Source: Alistipes sp.
GTDB lineage: Bacteria > Bacteroidota > Bacteroidia > Bacteroidales > Rikenellaceae
DNA length: 10,770 bases
Direction of reading: 5' to 3'
Assembly (NCBI GenBank): GCA_020026435.1
Contig: JAHHQK010000056.1
Location: 1-10,770 of the forward strand
The notes under the pieces are model-generated. The model was not told the origin of the DNA. It worked only from the letters and a program-made list of their open reading frames with translations, and searched no databases. Positions 4,934 through 10,770 of this stretch are shown piece after piece. The position numbers and the translations under genes were made by a program. The first letter of the stretch is position 1. Every line of letters begins with the position of its first letter.

Positions 4934-6808
4934 TCAGGCCAGTTCGCTGAGTTCCAGCCAGCGCATGGTCTTTTCGTCGATCAGGGAGATCAGCTCCCCG
5001 ATACGGTTCGATTTGGCCATCAGCTCCTCGGTGGAAAGCGTGCCGCTGCTCATGGCCTGCTCCAGCTCCGACTTCTCGGCCTCAAGACGGGGAATCTCCT
5101 CCTCCAGGGCCTCGAATTCCTTGCGCTCCTTGAACGAGAGACGTTTGCGACTCTCCTTCTCCCCGCGCGGCGCACGCTTCGGCTCCGTATTGCGGCTGCG
5201 TTCCTGCGCTTCGGCCTCGCGGCGTTTCTCCTCCTCCAGCTCCTTCCACTCGCGGTACTGGGTATAGTTGCCCGGAAAGTCCTTGATGTCGGCATTGCCG
5301 CGGAAGACCATCAGATGATCCACCACCTTGTCCATGAAGTAACGGTCGTGCGACACCACGATGACACATCCGCCAAACGAACGCAGATACTCCTCCAGGA
5401 CGTTGAGCGTCACGATGTCCAGGTCGTTGGTCGGCTCGTCCAGCACCAGGAAGTTGGGGTTGCGCATCAGCACCGTACACAGATACAGACGGCGTTTCTC
5501 GCCACCGCTGAGCTTATAAATGAAGTTATGCTGCTTGTCTGGCGTAAAGAGGAAGTGGTTGAGGAACTGCGAGGCACTCATCCTGCGGCCGTTGCCCGGG
5601 TCGACGAATTCGGCGATGGACTGCACGGCGTCGATGACCTTCATTCCCTCGTCGAAGGTCATCCCCTCCTGGCTGTAATAGCCGAAGCGCACGGTCTCGC
5701 CCACATCGAAGTGGCCGCCGTCGGGCTGGATCTCGCCCATCAGCATCTTGATGAAGGTCGATTTTCCCGTGCCGTTGTTGCCAACGATACCCATCTTCTC
5801 GTAGCGCGAAAAAACGTAGTCGAAATGCTCGGTGATCTTCAGATCGCCGTAACGCTTCGAGACATCGACCGCCTCGAAAATCTTCTTGCCGATGTAGGAC
5901 GCCTCGACCTCCAGGTTGACCGATGCCCCCTCGTGCTGACGGTGGGCGCGTTTTTCGAGGTCATAGAAGGCGTCGATCCTGTACTTGGCTTTCGTGCCGC
6001 GGGCCTGGGGCTGGCGGCGCATCCAGTCCAGTTCCTTGCGCAGGAGATTCGAGGCCCGCTCGGCATCGGCATTCGCGGCGTCGATGCGCTCCTGGCGTTT
6101 TTCGAGGTAGTAGCTGTAATTACCCTTGTAGGAGTAGATGCGGCGGTTGTCGATCTCGATGATCTCACCGCAGACCCGATCCAGGAAGTAGCGGTCGTGG
6201 GTCACCATCAGGATGCTGATGTTGGCCCGCCCCAGATACTCCTCCAGCCACTCGGTCATCTCCAGATCAAGGTGGTTCGTCGGCTCGTCGAGGATCAGCA
6301 GCTCCGGTTCGGTGATCAGCACATTGGCCAGGGCCACACGCTTGAGCTGTCCGCCCGACAACTCGCCGATCTTCTGATCTAGATCATAGATCTTGAGCTT
6401 GCCGAGGATCTGACGCGCCCGCTGCTCGTAGTCCCACGCCTTGAGGGCGTCCATCTCCGCGAGCAGATCCTCCACTCCCTCCTCGCGCTGCAAGGCCTCC
6501 TCGTAGCGGGCTATCAGCCGCACGGTGTCGTTCTCCGAGCAGAAGCAGGCCTCCAGCACCGTGATGTCGGAGGGAAAGCGGGGGGCCTGCTCCAGGTAAC
6601 CGACCCTCAAATCGTTGCGGAAGACCACCTCGCCCGAATCATAATCCTCCCGCCCCCCGATGATGTTGAGCAGGGTGGTCTTACCCGTTCCGTTCTTGGC
6701 GATCAGACCGATCTTCTGACCCTGGGCCACGCCGAATGTAATATCTTCAAAAAGCACCAAATCGCCGAAGCTCTTGGTAAGTTTGTCTACCTGGAGGTAA
6801 CTGATCAT
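4934..6808 (-). CDS. uup: ABC-F family ATPase, Uup type
   Basis: The 624-aa product has two ABC ATPase domains and no membrane segment, the ABC-F arrangement; these proteins bind the ribosomal E site and relieve stalled or mis-set elongation. Domain 1 has Walker A AKNGTGKT (37-44), signature LSGGQ (150-154), Walker B LLILDEPTNHLD (170-181) and switch His204. A charged, Arg-rich linker at about 222-300 is the interdomain arm. Domain 2 has Walker A GNNGTGKS (343-350), LSGGE (433-437), FLVLDEPTNDLD (453-464) and His487. The tail from about 518 on is highly charged and coiled-coil-like, ending LISLIDEKTMRWLELSELA, as in the Uup C-terminal domain. The frame stays open to 6985, but the added 59 residues do not look like the family, so I start at the ATG at 6806-6808 (MISYLQVDKLTKSFG). 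It is divergent from the flavodiiron gene. A drug-resistance ABC-F is less likely given the Uup-like tail. Confidence 0.88.
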   Translation of the reverse strand: MISYLQVDKLTKSFGDLVLFEDITFGVAQGQKIGLIAKNGTGKTTLLNIIGGREDYDSGEVVFRNDLRVGYLEQAPRFPSDITVLEACFCSENDTVRLIARYEEALQREEGVEDLLAEMDALKAWDYEQRARQILGKLKIYDLDQKIGELSGGQLKRVALANVLITEPELLILDEPTNHLDLEMTEWLEEYLGRANISILMVTHDRYFLDRVCGEIIEIDNRRIYSYKGNYSYYLEKRQERIDAANADAERASNLLRKELDWMRRQPQARGTKAKYRIDAFYDLEKRAHRQHEGASVNLEVEASYIGKKIFEAVDVSKRYGDLKITEHFDYVFSRYEKMGIVGNNGTGKSTFIKMLMGEIQPDGGHFDVGETVRFGYYSQEGMTFDEGMKVIDAVQSIAEFVDPGNGRRMSASQFLNHFLFTPDKQHNFIYKLSGGEKRRLYLCTVLMRNPNFLVLDEPTNDLDIVTLNVLEEYLRSFGGCVIVVSHDRYFMDKVVDHLMVFRGNADIKDFPGNYTQYREWKELEEEKRREAEAQERSRNTEPKRAPRGEKESRKRLSFKERKEFEALEEEIPRLEAEKSELEQAMSSGTLSTEELMAKSNRIGELISLIDEKTMRWLELSELA

Positions 6809-6839
6809 CTCTTGTGTCCGTTTGATTTCGTTTGGGAAG

Positions 6840-6847
6840 CGAAGGTA
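6840..6847 (-). promoter_or_regulatory. Candidate -7 box of the ABC-F gene
   Basis: Read leftward, TACCTTCG is one base off TAnnTTTG. It lies 31 nt before the ATG at 6808. No clear TTTG is seen at the -33 position, so this is tentative. Confidence 0.35.
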
Positions 6848-6889
6848 CTGAAAAATCGGGAGATTGGAAGTATTTCCCGCCCAAAATGC

Positions 6890-6901
6890 TCCCCCGGGGG
6901 A
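6890..6901. repeat. 12-bp perfect palindrome in the divergent promoter region
   Basis: TCCCCCGGGGGA is fully self-complementary and sits between the ABC-F and flavodiiron starts. It lies upstream of the candidate ABC-F promoter and could be a regulator site, or just GC-rich chance. Confidence 0.35.
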
Positions 6902-6972
6902 TACAATTTCGCCCCATGCCCCAAAATAGGACTGACTGCTCAGGGGTTTGCCCTCTATTTGCACGAAGTGAC

Positions 6973-7003
6973 TTTGATAATTCACACAAAACCCCTATAT
7001 TTG
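6973..7003 (+). promoter_or_regulatory. Promoter of the flavodiiron protein gene
   Basis: TTTG (6973-6976), a 19-nt spacer and TATATTTG (6996-7003) match the Bacteroidetes promoter consensus exactly. Transcription would start near 7010, leaving a leader of about 90 nt. An 8-bp inverted repeat (AGGGGTTT at 6942-6949, AAACCCCT at 6989-6996) brackets the -33 element and touches the -7 box, so it is a candidate operator. Confidence 0.8.
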
Positions 7004-7098
7004 GATTTGGGAAACTACGGCACGCGGAACCGCCCCCAGGCATCTGCTCCCGCCCTCCTTTCCCGAACCGCAAACCATAAAAAACATTCAAGGGAAAA

Positions 7099-8289
7099 AT
7101 GATCTTTTCAGAAATAGCCCCCGACATCCGCTACTGCGGAGTCAACGACCGCACAACCCACCTCTTCGAGGCTCTGTGGACCCTGCCCAAAGGCGTATCC
7201 TACAACTCCTATCTGATCCTGGGCGAGCAGATCGCCCTGATCGACACGGTCGATGCCGCCTTCACCGAACGCTTCCTCGACCAGATCCGCGAGCAGATTG
7301 GCGACCGCCCGATCGACTACCTGATCATCAACCACATGGAACCCGACCACTCGGCCTCGATCTCGGCCCTCAGACGCGTCTATCCCTCGCTCAGGATCGT
7401 CGGCAACGCCCGCACGCTGCAAATGCTGAACGGATACTACTCCATCGACGAGGGCACGATCACCGTCAAGGACGGCGACGCCATTTCGCTGGGTCCCGAG
7501 CTGACCCTCAAATTCCACCTCACGCCCATGGTCCACTGGCCCGAGACGATGATCACCCGTCTGTGCGAACGCTCGATACTCTTCTCGGGCGACGCCTTCG
7601 GAGCGTTCGGCGCACTCGACGGTGCCGTCACCGACGTCCACCCCTTCGAGGAGTACGTCGACGAGATCCGCCGCTATTACGCCACGATCGTCGGCAAGTA
7701 CGGAACTCCCGTACAGCAGGCATTGGCCAAATTTGCCTCCGTCGACATCAAGATGATCTGCCCTACCCACGGCCCCGTATGGCAACACTCCGTCGACCGC
7801 ATCATCGACCTCTACAATACGATGAGCCGCTACGAAACGGAACCGGGCGTGGTGATCGCCTACGGTTCGATGTACGGCAACACCGAGCAGATGGCCGAGC
7901 GCATAGCCCGCAGTTTGGCCGAAAAGGGCGTCAACCGCATCATCTGCCACAACCTGAGCACCTCCGATCCGTCGGTAGTCCTGCGGGACATCTTCCGCTA
8001 CAACGGACTTATCATCGGCAGCACGACCTACAACGGCGGCATCTTCCCGCCCACGGCCGCCCTGCTCGAAAAGATCGCCTCGCGCGGAATACCCCGCCGT
8101 CACTTCGCAGCCTTCGGATCCTTCAGCTGGGGCAATGCCTCCTCGCGTCTTCTGGGTGAATTCGCCCAGCGCATGAAGTGGGAGCCCCTGGTGCCGGTCG
8201 GCGAACTGAAACAGGGATTCAAGGAGTCCGAATCGGGACAACTCTGCGACACCATAGCCTCAGCCATGGCCGAGGCCCTGAGCCGCTGA
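7099..8289 (+). CDS. fprA: Class A flavodiiron protein (O2/NO reductase, FprA family)
   Basis: The 396-aa product has the two-domain flavodiiron layout: an N-terminal metallo-beta-lactamase-like diiron domain (about 1-245) and a C-terminal flavodoxin domain that binds FMN (about 250-396). Diiron ligands are all in place: His79, Glu81 and Asp83 in HMEPDH, His146 in HWPET, Asp165 in SGDAFG and His224 in PTHGP. The FMN phosphate loop is YGSMYGNTEQ (255-264). Such enzymes reduce O2 to water and/or NO to N2O in the cytoplasm of anaerobes, usually fed by rubredoxin. No fused rubredoxin or flavin reductase domain is present and no rubredoxin gene is in the window, so the electron donor must be encoded elsewhere. 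AAGGGA lies six bases before the ATG at 7099, one of the few Shine-Dalgarno-like sequences here. Preference for O2 or NO cannot be read from the sequence. Confidence 0.95.
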   Translation: MIFSEIAPDIRYCGVNDRTTHLFEALWTLPKGVSYNSYLILGEQIALIDTVDAAFTERFLDQIREQIGDRPIDYLIINHMEPDHSASISALRRVYPSLRIVGNARTLQMLNGYYSIDEGTITVKDGDAISLGPELTLKFHLTPMVHWPETMITRLCERSILFSGDAFGAFGALDGAVTDVHPFEEYVDEIRRYYATIVGKYGTPVQQALAKFASVDIKMICPTHGPVWQHSVDRIIDLYNTMSRYETEPGVVIAYGSMYGNTEQMAERIARSLAEKGVNRIICHNLSTSDPSVVLRDIFRYNGLIIGSTTYNGGIFPPTAALLEKIASRGIPRRHFAAFGSFSWGNASSRLLGEFAQRMKWEPLVPVGELKQGFKESESGQLCDTIASAMAEALSR

Positions 8290-8301
8290 TCCCACCACCC
8301 C

Positions 8302-8338
8302 ACGGGGAGTATCTCCACCCGGGAGACGCTCCCCGTTT
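8302..8338 (+). terminator. Hairpin between flavodiiron and porin genes, weak terminator or attenuator
   Basis: ACGGGGAG (8302-8309) pairs with CTCCCCGT (8329-8336), and inside it TCTCC can pair with GGAGA, giving a long hairpin. Only three T's follow, so termination is probably partial. Since I see no promoter between here and the porin start at 8368, the porin may be transcribed by readthrough. Confidence 0.5.
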
Positions 8339-8367
8339 CCACCCAAGACCAACCCAAACTCAAGCCT

Positions 8368-9561
8368 ATGAAGAAACTTTCCACCCTGATGGGGTGCGCT
8401 GGCCTCCTGGCTATGCTATGCGCCCCGCTTTCCGCGAGTGCCCATTCATCCGAGGCCGACTCCACACGCCGCTCCCTGGTCGAGTATCTGGCCAAGAAGG
8501 AGATGCCGCGTTCGATCAACGTCGACCTGCACCTCCGCGCGGGCCTCAACGCCAACTTCCCCTCGCCCACCACGGGTGAGGACGATGTCTCGTTCCGTTT
8601 CGACCAGGTGATCCTCGCCATCTACGGACAGATCACCGACAAGCTCTCCTACAAGTACGAGCAGCGTCTGAACCGGGGCACGCGGGCCTTCGAGACCGAG
8701 AACCTCTCCAGCACGATCGACTACGCCTATCTCGAATACCGGTTCAATCCCCGTTTTGCCATCACGGCAGGACGCCATGCCATTCTCTTCGGAGGATTCG
8801 AGTTCGACGAGCTGCCGATCTTCATCAACGAATACAGCAACATCAACGGCAACCTGACGTGTTACCTCACGGGTGTGAAGTTCACCTACAACCCCACATC
8901 GACCCAGGAGCTGGCCTTCCAGGTGGTCAACAACCGCCACGGCAGCCTGGAGGAGGCCTACGGCAAACTGCCCGAAACGGTCAAAAACCCTACGGCTCCG
9001 CTCTACTACTCGGTGGGCTGGAACAGTTCCTACTGCGAGGACCGCATCCGTATGCGCTACGCCGTCAATACGGGCGAGCAGGTGCGCGGCAAGTGGGCCT
9101 TCATGATCAGCGGCGGCCATCTGTTCCGTCTGGGCAAGGTGACCACCTACTTCGATCTGTTGTACCAGCGTCTGCCGTTCGACTCCCAGGGTGTGATCCG
9201 CCAAAGGATGCTCGACGCCGAGGGACTGCCCCGCGAGGGTGCGTTCCGCTCGGTGGAGTACTTCGATGCCGTGGGGGATCTGAACTACCGCTTCCACCCC
9301 AAATGGAACCTCCACCTCAAGGGATTCTACAACCGCGGCACGCACTACTACTCCGACGAGGATCTCGAATCGATGACCTGTCTGTCGGACTGGGGCTACC
9401 AGGGCGGCATGGAGTTTTTCCCGATGCGCGACAACAATATGCGCATCTACTTCAACGTCTGCGGACGCACCTACTCCGACCAGCATATCCCCACCATGCC
9501 GGCACCCCGCGACCGGGTGCGTCTCTCGCTGGGATTCGCCTACCGACTGCCCGTGTTATAG
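8368..9561 (+). CDS. Outer-membrane porin, OprO/OprP (phosphate-selective porin)-like
   Basis: The 397-aa product looks like an outer-membrane beta-barrel of the porin O/P group. Residues 1-25 are a signal peptide (two Lys, a hydrophobic core, cleavage after SASA). After a short linker with a helical look (RRSLVEYLAKKEMP) come many alternating, aromatic-rich strands, for example SYKYEQRL, DYAYLEYRF, FAITAGRHAILFGGFEF, TYFDLLYQRL and MRIYFNVCGRTYSD, and the chain ends in a barrel strand, VRLSLGFAYRLPVL. The strand followed by an AGRH turn and an (F/L)GG is typical of this family. Cys10 lies in LMGC, but the leader before it is too short for a lipoprotein. The gene follows the flavodiiron gene by 78 nt with a hairpin between them, and a strong terminator follows. 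The substrate is unknown; phosphate selectivity is only the family name. Confidence 0.7.
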   Translation: MKKLSTLMGCAGLLAMLCAPLSASAHSSEADSTRRSLVEYLAKKEMPRSINVDLHLRAGLNANFPSPTTGEDDVSFRFDQVILAIYGQITDKLSYKYEQRLNRGTRAFETENLSSTIDYAYLEYRFNPRFAITAGRHAILFGGFEFDELPIFINEYSNINGNLTCYLTGVKFTYNPTSTQELAFQVVNNRHGSLEEAYGKLPETVKNPTAPLYYSVGWNSSYCEDRIRMRYAVNTGEQVRGKWAFMISGGHLFRLGKVTTYFDLLYQRLPFDSQGVIRQRMLDAEGLPREGAFRSVEYFDAVGDLNYRFHPKWNLHLKGFYNRGTHYYSDEDLESMTCLSDWGYQGGMEFFPMRDNNMRIYFNVCGRTYSDQHIPTMPAPRDRVRLSLGFAYRLPVL

Positions 9562-9597
9562 ATCCGCCAATTCCATCACCCATTCATAAAAAATAGG

Positions 9598-9638
9598 GTG
9601 ACGGCCCTCCGTTGCAGAACGGGCCGTCACTTTTTTTT
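9598..9638 (+). terminator. Strong intrinsic terminator after the porin gene
   Basis: GTGACGGCCC (9598-9607) pairs perfectly with GGGCCGTCAC (9621-9630), followed directly by eight T's (9631-9638). It lies 37 nt after the porin stop. Confidence 0.95.
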
Positions 9639-9735
9639 CATCGCCATCATCGTCCTGACCGATCGGAGCTTACCGCACGAAGTCCTTTCGCCCCACGGAT
9701 TCCCCCGAAACGGATCATCCTTCACCATAAGACAC

Positions 9736-9784
9736 AAAAAAGCACCTCCCCCGAAACGACTTTTAATCAATCGGGGGAGGTGCT
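9736..9784 (-). terminator. Leftward intrinsic terminator
   Basis: A perfect 14-bp stem (9741-9754 with 9771-9784, loop 9755-9770) is followed, read leftward, by a T run (A's at 9736-9740 on the + strand). No T run follows on the + strand. It serves a leftward transcript from the AT-rich segment, either the nuclease-like gene or the promoter at 10020-10049. Confidence 0.85.
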
Positions 9785-9822
9785 ATTCAATATCGTATCC
9801 AGGCGGAACTACTTCACTCCCT

Positions 9823-9830
9823 CAAAGATA
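9823..9830 (-). promoter_or_regulatory. Second candidate leftward -7 box (TATCTTTG)
   Basis: Read leftward this is an exact TAnnTTTG match, but no TTTG is seen at 19-20 nt upstream. If active it would make an RNA of about 80 nt ending at the terminator at 9736-9784. In AT-rich DNA it may be chance. Confidence 0.25.
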
Positions 9831-10019
9831 ATTAATATTGATAATCAACACATTACATACTACATGGTACAGATATGGTTATTGAGATTAATCCTGTATC
9901 TCATCGATTCGCTAGCATTTTGACCTTAAAAATAGGAATAAGGAATCATCGAGAATCTTCCGTACTTTCAGTCTGACTGGCAACATCTATCGTTTGTTCT
10001 GTATTTCTATTTGCTATTG

Positions 10020-10049
10020 CAAAGATACAGAGTTGTTATGATCCAGCAA
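10020..10049 (-). promoter_or_regulatory. Candidate leftward promoter downstream of the nuclease-like gene
   Basis: Read leftward, TTG (10049-10047) is followed after 19 nt by TATCTTTG (10027-10020), an exact -7 match with the same spacing as the flavodiiron promoter. It begins 11 nt beyond the stop of the nuclease-like gene and points away from it into DNA without a recognisable gene. Confidence 0.5.
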
Positions 10050-10059
10050 TTATTTTCTT

Positions 10060-10770
10060 TTATATAAATACATTCATTGGATTATCCACTATCTCTATAG
10101 CGGAAAGAAATGTAATATCATTTTCGTGTTCATGTTCGAAGTATTTATAAGCATTTTCGTGATATGTCAAGAATATTGTTTTCACAGAGTATTCATCATC
10201 AACTTCAGGTACATAGAACTTAAACTTATCAATATTACCCTTACACCAAACATCTCTTTCTATGACATGGGACAATTCTTTAGTCACAATCTTTCGGTTC
10301 TGCTGTATCAATTCGTATGCAGTTCTACTCTCTGAAAAATTCTTTGCCTCTATACAAACAATCTGCTTTGTATTTTTGTTTATTAGCAGAACATCTATAT
10401 CTCCAAATTTTTTAGCGGAATTGAGAGGCTTTCCTGGCATAATCTCAACCTCAGAATCCACATATAAATAGTCAAGAGAAAGACTTTCGTACAATTTTTT
10501 GATTTTTATAGTGAACTCATGACCTTTTTCATTATTCACTTTTGATACATGAGCCTGCATTTCTGGTGTAGTATTTACCACTGTTCCATTACTCAACCGT
10601 TCTATTCGAATCATCCAACTCTCATAAAGTGTTTTGGTTGAATAATAGATATTACCATCAAAAAGTATCCAAGGCCGTGCTGTAACTTGCACCGGACGAT
10701 TAAATCTCTGAACCCATTTGTCACTAAACTTAAGATCACCATTATTAAGATCCTCCGTAAGGACAAAATT
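10060..10770 (-). CDS. PD-(D/E)XK nuclease-like protein, C-terminal part (5' end outside window)
   Basis: The frame is open from the TAA at 10060-10062 to the window edge, giving at least 236 residues; a GTG at 10690-10692 lies inside it, but sequence before that (FSDKWVQRFNRPVQV) also reads as protein, so I treat the gene as 5'-truncated. The visible chain has a helix with a conserved-looking Glu (KGHEFTIKIKKLYES, residues 82-96 of the visible part), a strand with GDIDVLLIN (123-131) and CIEAKN (139-144), then a Gln-bearing helix (YELIQQNRK). The Asp...Glu-x-Lys pattern is that of PD-(D/E)XK nucleases, near the Mrr/NERD-like group; such domains occur in restriction, repair and anti-phage proteins. 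Base composition is far more AT-rich than every other gene here, which suggests transfer. Neighbours that would show its role lie to the right, outside the window. Domain confidence is moderate; function is not assigned. Confidence 0.72.
   Translation of the reverse strand, partial: NFVLTEDLNNGDLKFSDKWVQRFNRPVQVTARPWILFDGNIYYSTKTLYESWMIRIERLSNGTVVNTTPEMQAHVSKVNNEKGHEFTIKIKKLYESLSLDYLYVDSEVEIMPGKPLNSAKKFGDIDVLLINKNTKQIVCIEAKNFSESRTAYELIQQNRKIVTKELSHVIERDVWCKGNIDKFKFYVPEVDDEYSVKTIFLTYHENAYKYFEHEHENDITFLSAIEIVDNPMNVFI

Larger units (their letters stand above)
9639..10059. other. Non-coding region spanning a GC-to-AT composition break
   Basis: The left part (to about 9784) is GC-moderate and ends in a leftward terminator. 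From about 9785 on the DNA becomes AT-rich and stays so to the window end. No frame of useful length starts here. The minus strand has a 24-codon frame (9912-9986) with no clear initiation signal, and a promoter at 10020-10049 facing left. The 12-mer TCCCCCGAAACG occurs twice (9701-9712 and 9747-9758). Confidence 0.5.

Noticed and set aside
6809..6985. N-terminal extension of the ABC-F protein to 6985
   Set aside because: The added 59 residues do not resemble ABC-F sequences, and a candidate -7 box lies at 6840-6847. The ATG at 6808 starts exactly at the conserved first strand.
7108..8241. Minus-strand frame opposite the flavodiiron gene
   Set aside because: Shadow frame; the + strand frame has a complete set of diiron and FMN motifs.
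8368..8400. Lipoprotein signal in the porin (Cys10 in LMGC)
   Set aside because: The stretch before Cys10 is too short for a signal peptide, while a normal signal peptidase I site (SASA) is present at residue 25 before a barrel protein.
8446..9486. Minus-strand frame opposite the porin gene
   Set aside because: Val/Glu/His-rich shadow with no signal or motif; the + strand frame has a signal peptide and barrel strands.
9912..9986. 24-codon minus-strand frame as a small toxin or leader peptide
   Set aside because: It has a basic, partly hydrophobic product, but no ribosome-binding or conservation evidence; kept only as a remark in the small-RNA finding.
1..10770. CRISPR array, transposase or insertion sequence
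   Set aside because: No regularly spaced repeats, transposase-like frame or paired terminal inverted repeats were found; the repeats noted are short and local.

Overview
The window looks like the chromosome of a gut Bacteroidales species, most likely a high-GC member such as Alistipes (Rikenellaceae). I infer this from GC-rich genes, Bacteroidetes-type promoters (TTTG about 19-20 nt upstream of TAnnTTTG), start codons mostly without a Shine-Dalgarno sequence, and gene content typical of anaerobic gut Bacteroidetes: a choloylglycine-type amidase, a GT90 glycosyltransferase, a flavodiiron protein and an OprO/P-like porin. The genus is an inference and was not tested.

Layout, left to right. Positions 1-40 are the 3' half of a tRNA-Asp(GTC), followed by an intrinsic terminator. 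After a non-coding gap comes a leftward gene for a secreted Ntn-type linear amide C-N hydrolase (429-1526). A 606-bp gap holds a pyrimidine-rich tract and a candidate promoter for a rightward GT90 glycosyltransferase (2133-3125). That gene converges with a leftward eight-helix membrane protein of unknown function (3349-4257), and the two share a perfect 18-bp bidirectional terminator. A 676-bp gap with several inverted repeats separates the membrane protein from a leftward Uup-type ABC-F ATPase (4934-6808). Divergent from this, behind a near-perfect Bacteroidetes promoter, are a class A flavodiiron protein (7099-8289) and an outer-membrane porin (8368-9561) that ends at a strong terminator.

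From about 9785 to the right edge the DNA becomes AT-rich. It contains the 3' part of a leftward gene (10060 to beyond 10770) whose product carries a PD-(D/E)XK nuclease-like core. Downstream of it are a leftward promoter and a leftward intrinsic terminator that enclose about 280 nt with no convincing gene. The composition shift suggests the edge of a horizontally acquired segment, possibly a defence or mobile region, but most of it lies outside the window.

The genes do not form one obvious pathway. Most are separate transcription units with their own promoter or terminator; only the flavodiiron protein and the porin may be co-transcribed. They cover envelope functions (amidase, GT90, membrane protein, porin), translation (ABC-F) and oxygen/NO detoxification (flavodiiron). 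I do not see a complete, clearly undescribed system. The best leads are the truncated nuclease-like gene at the right edge and the promoter-to-terminator non-coding unit beside it.
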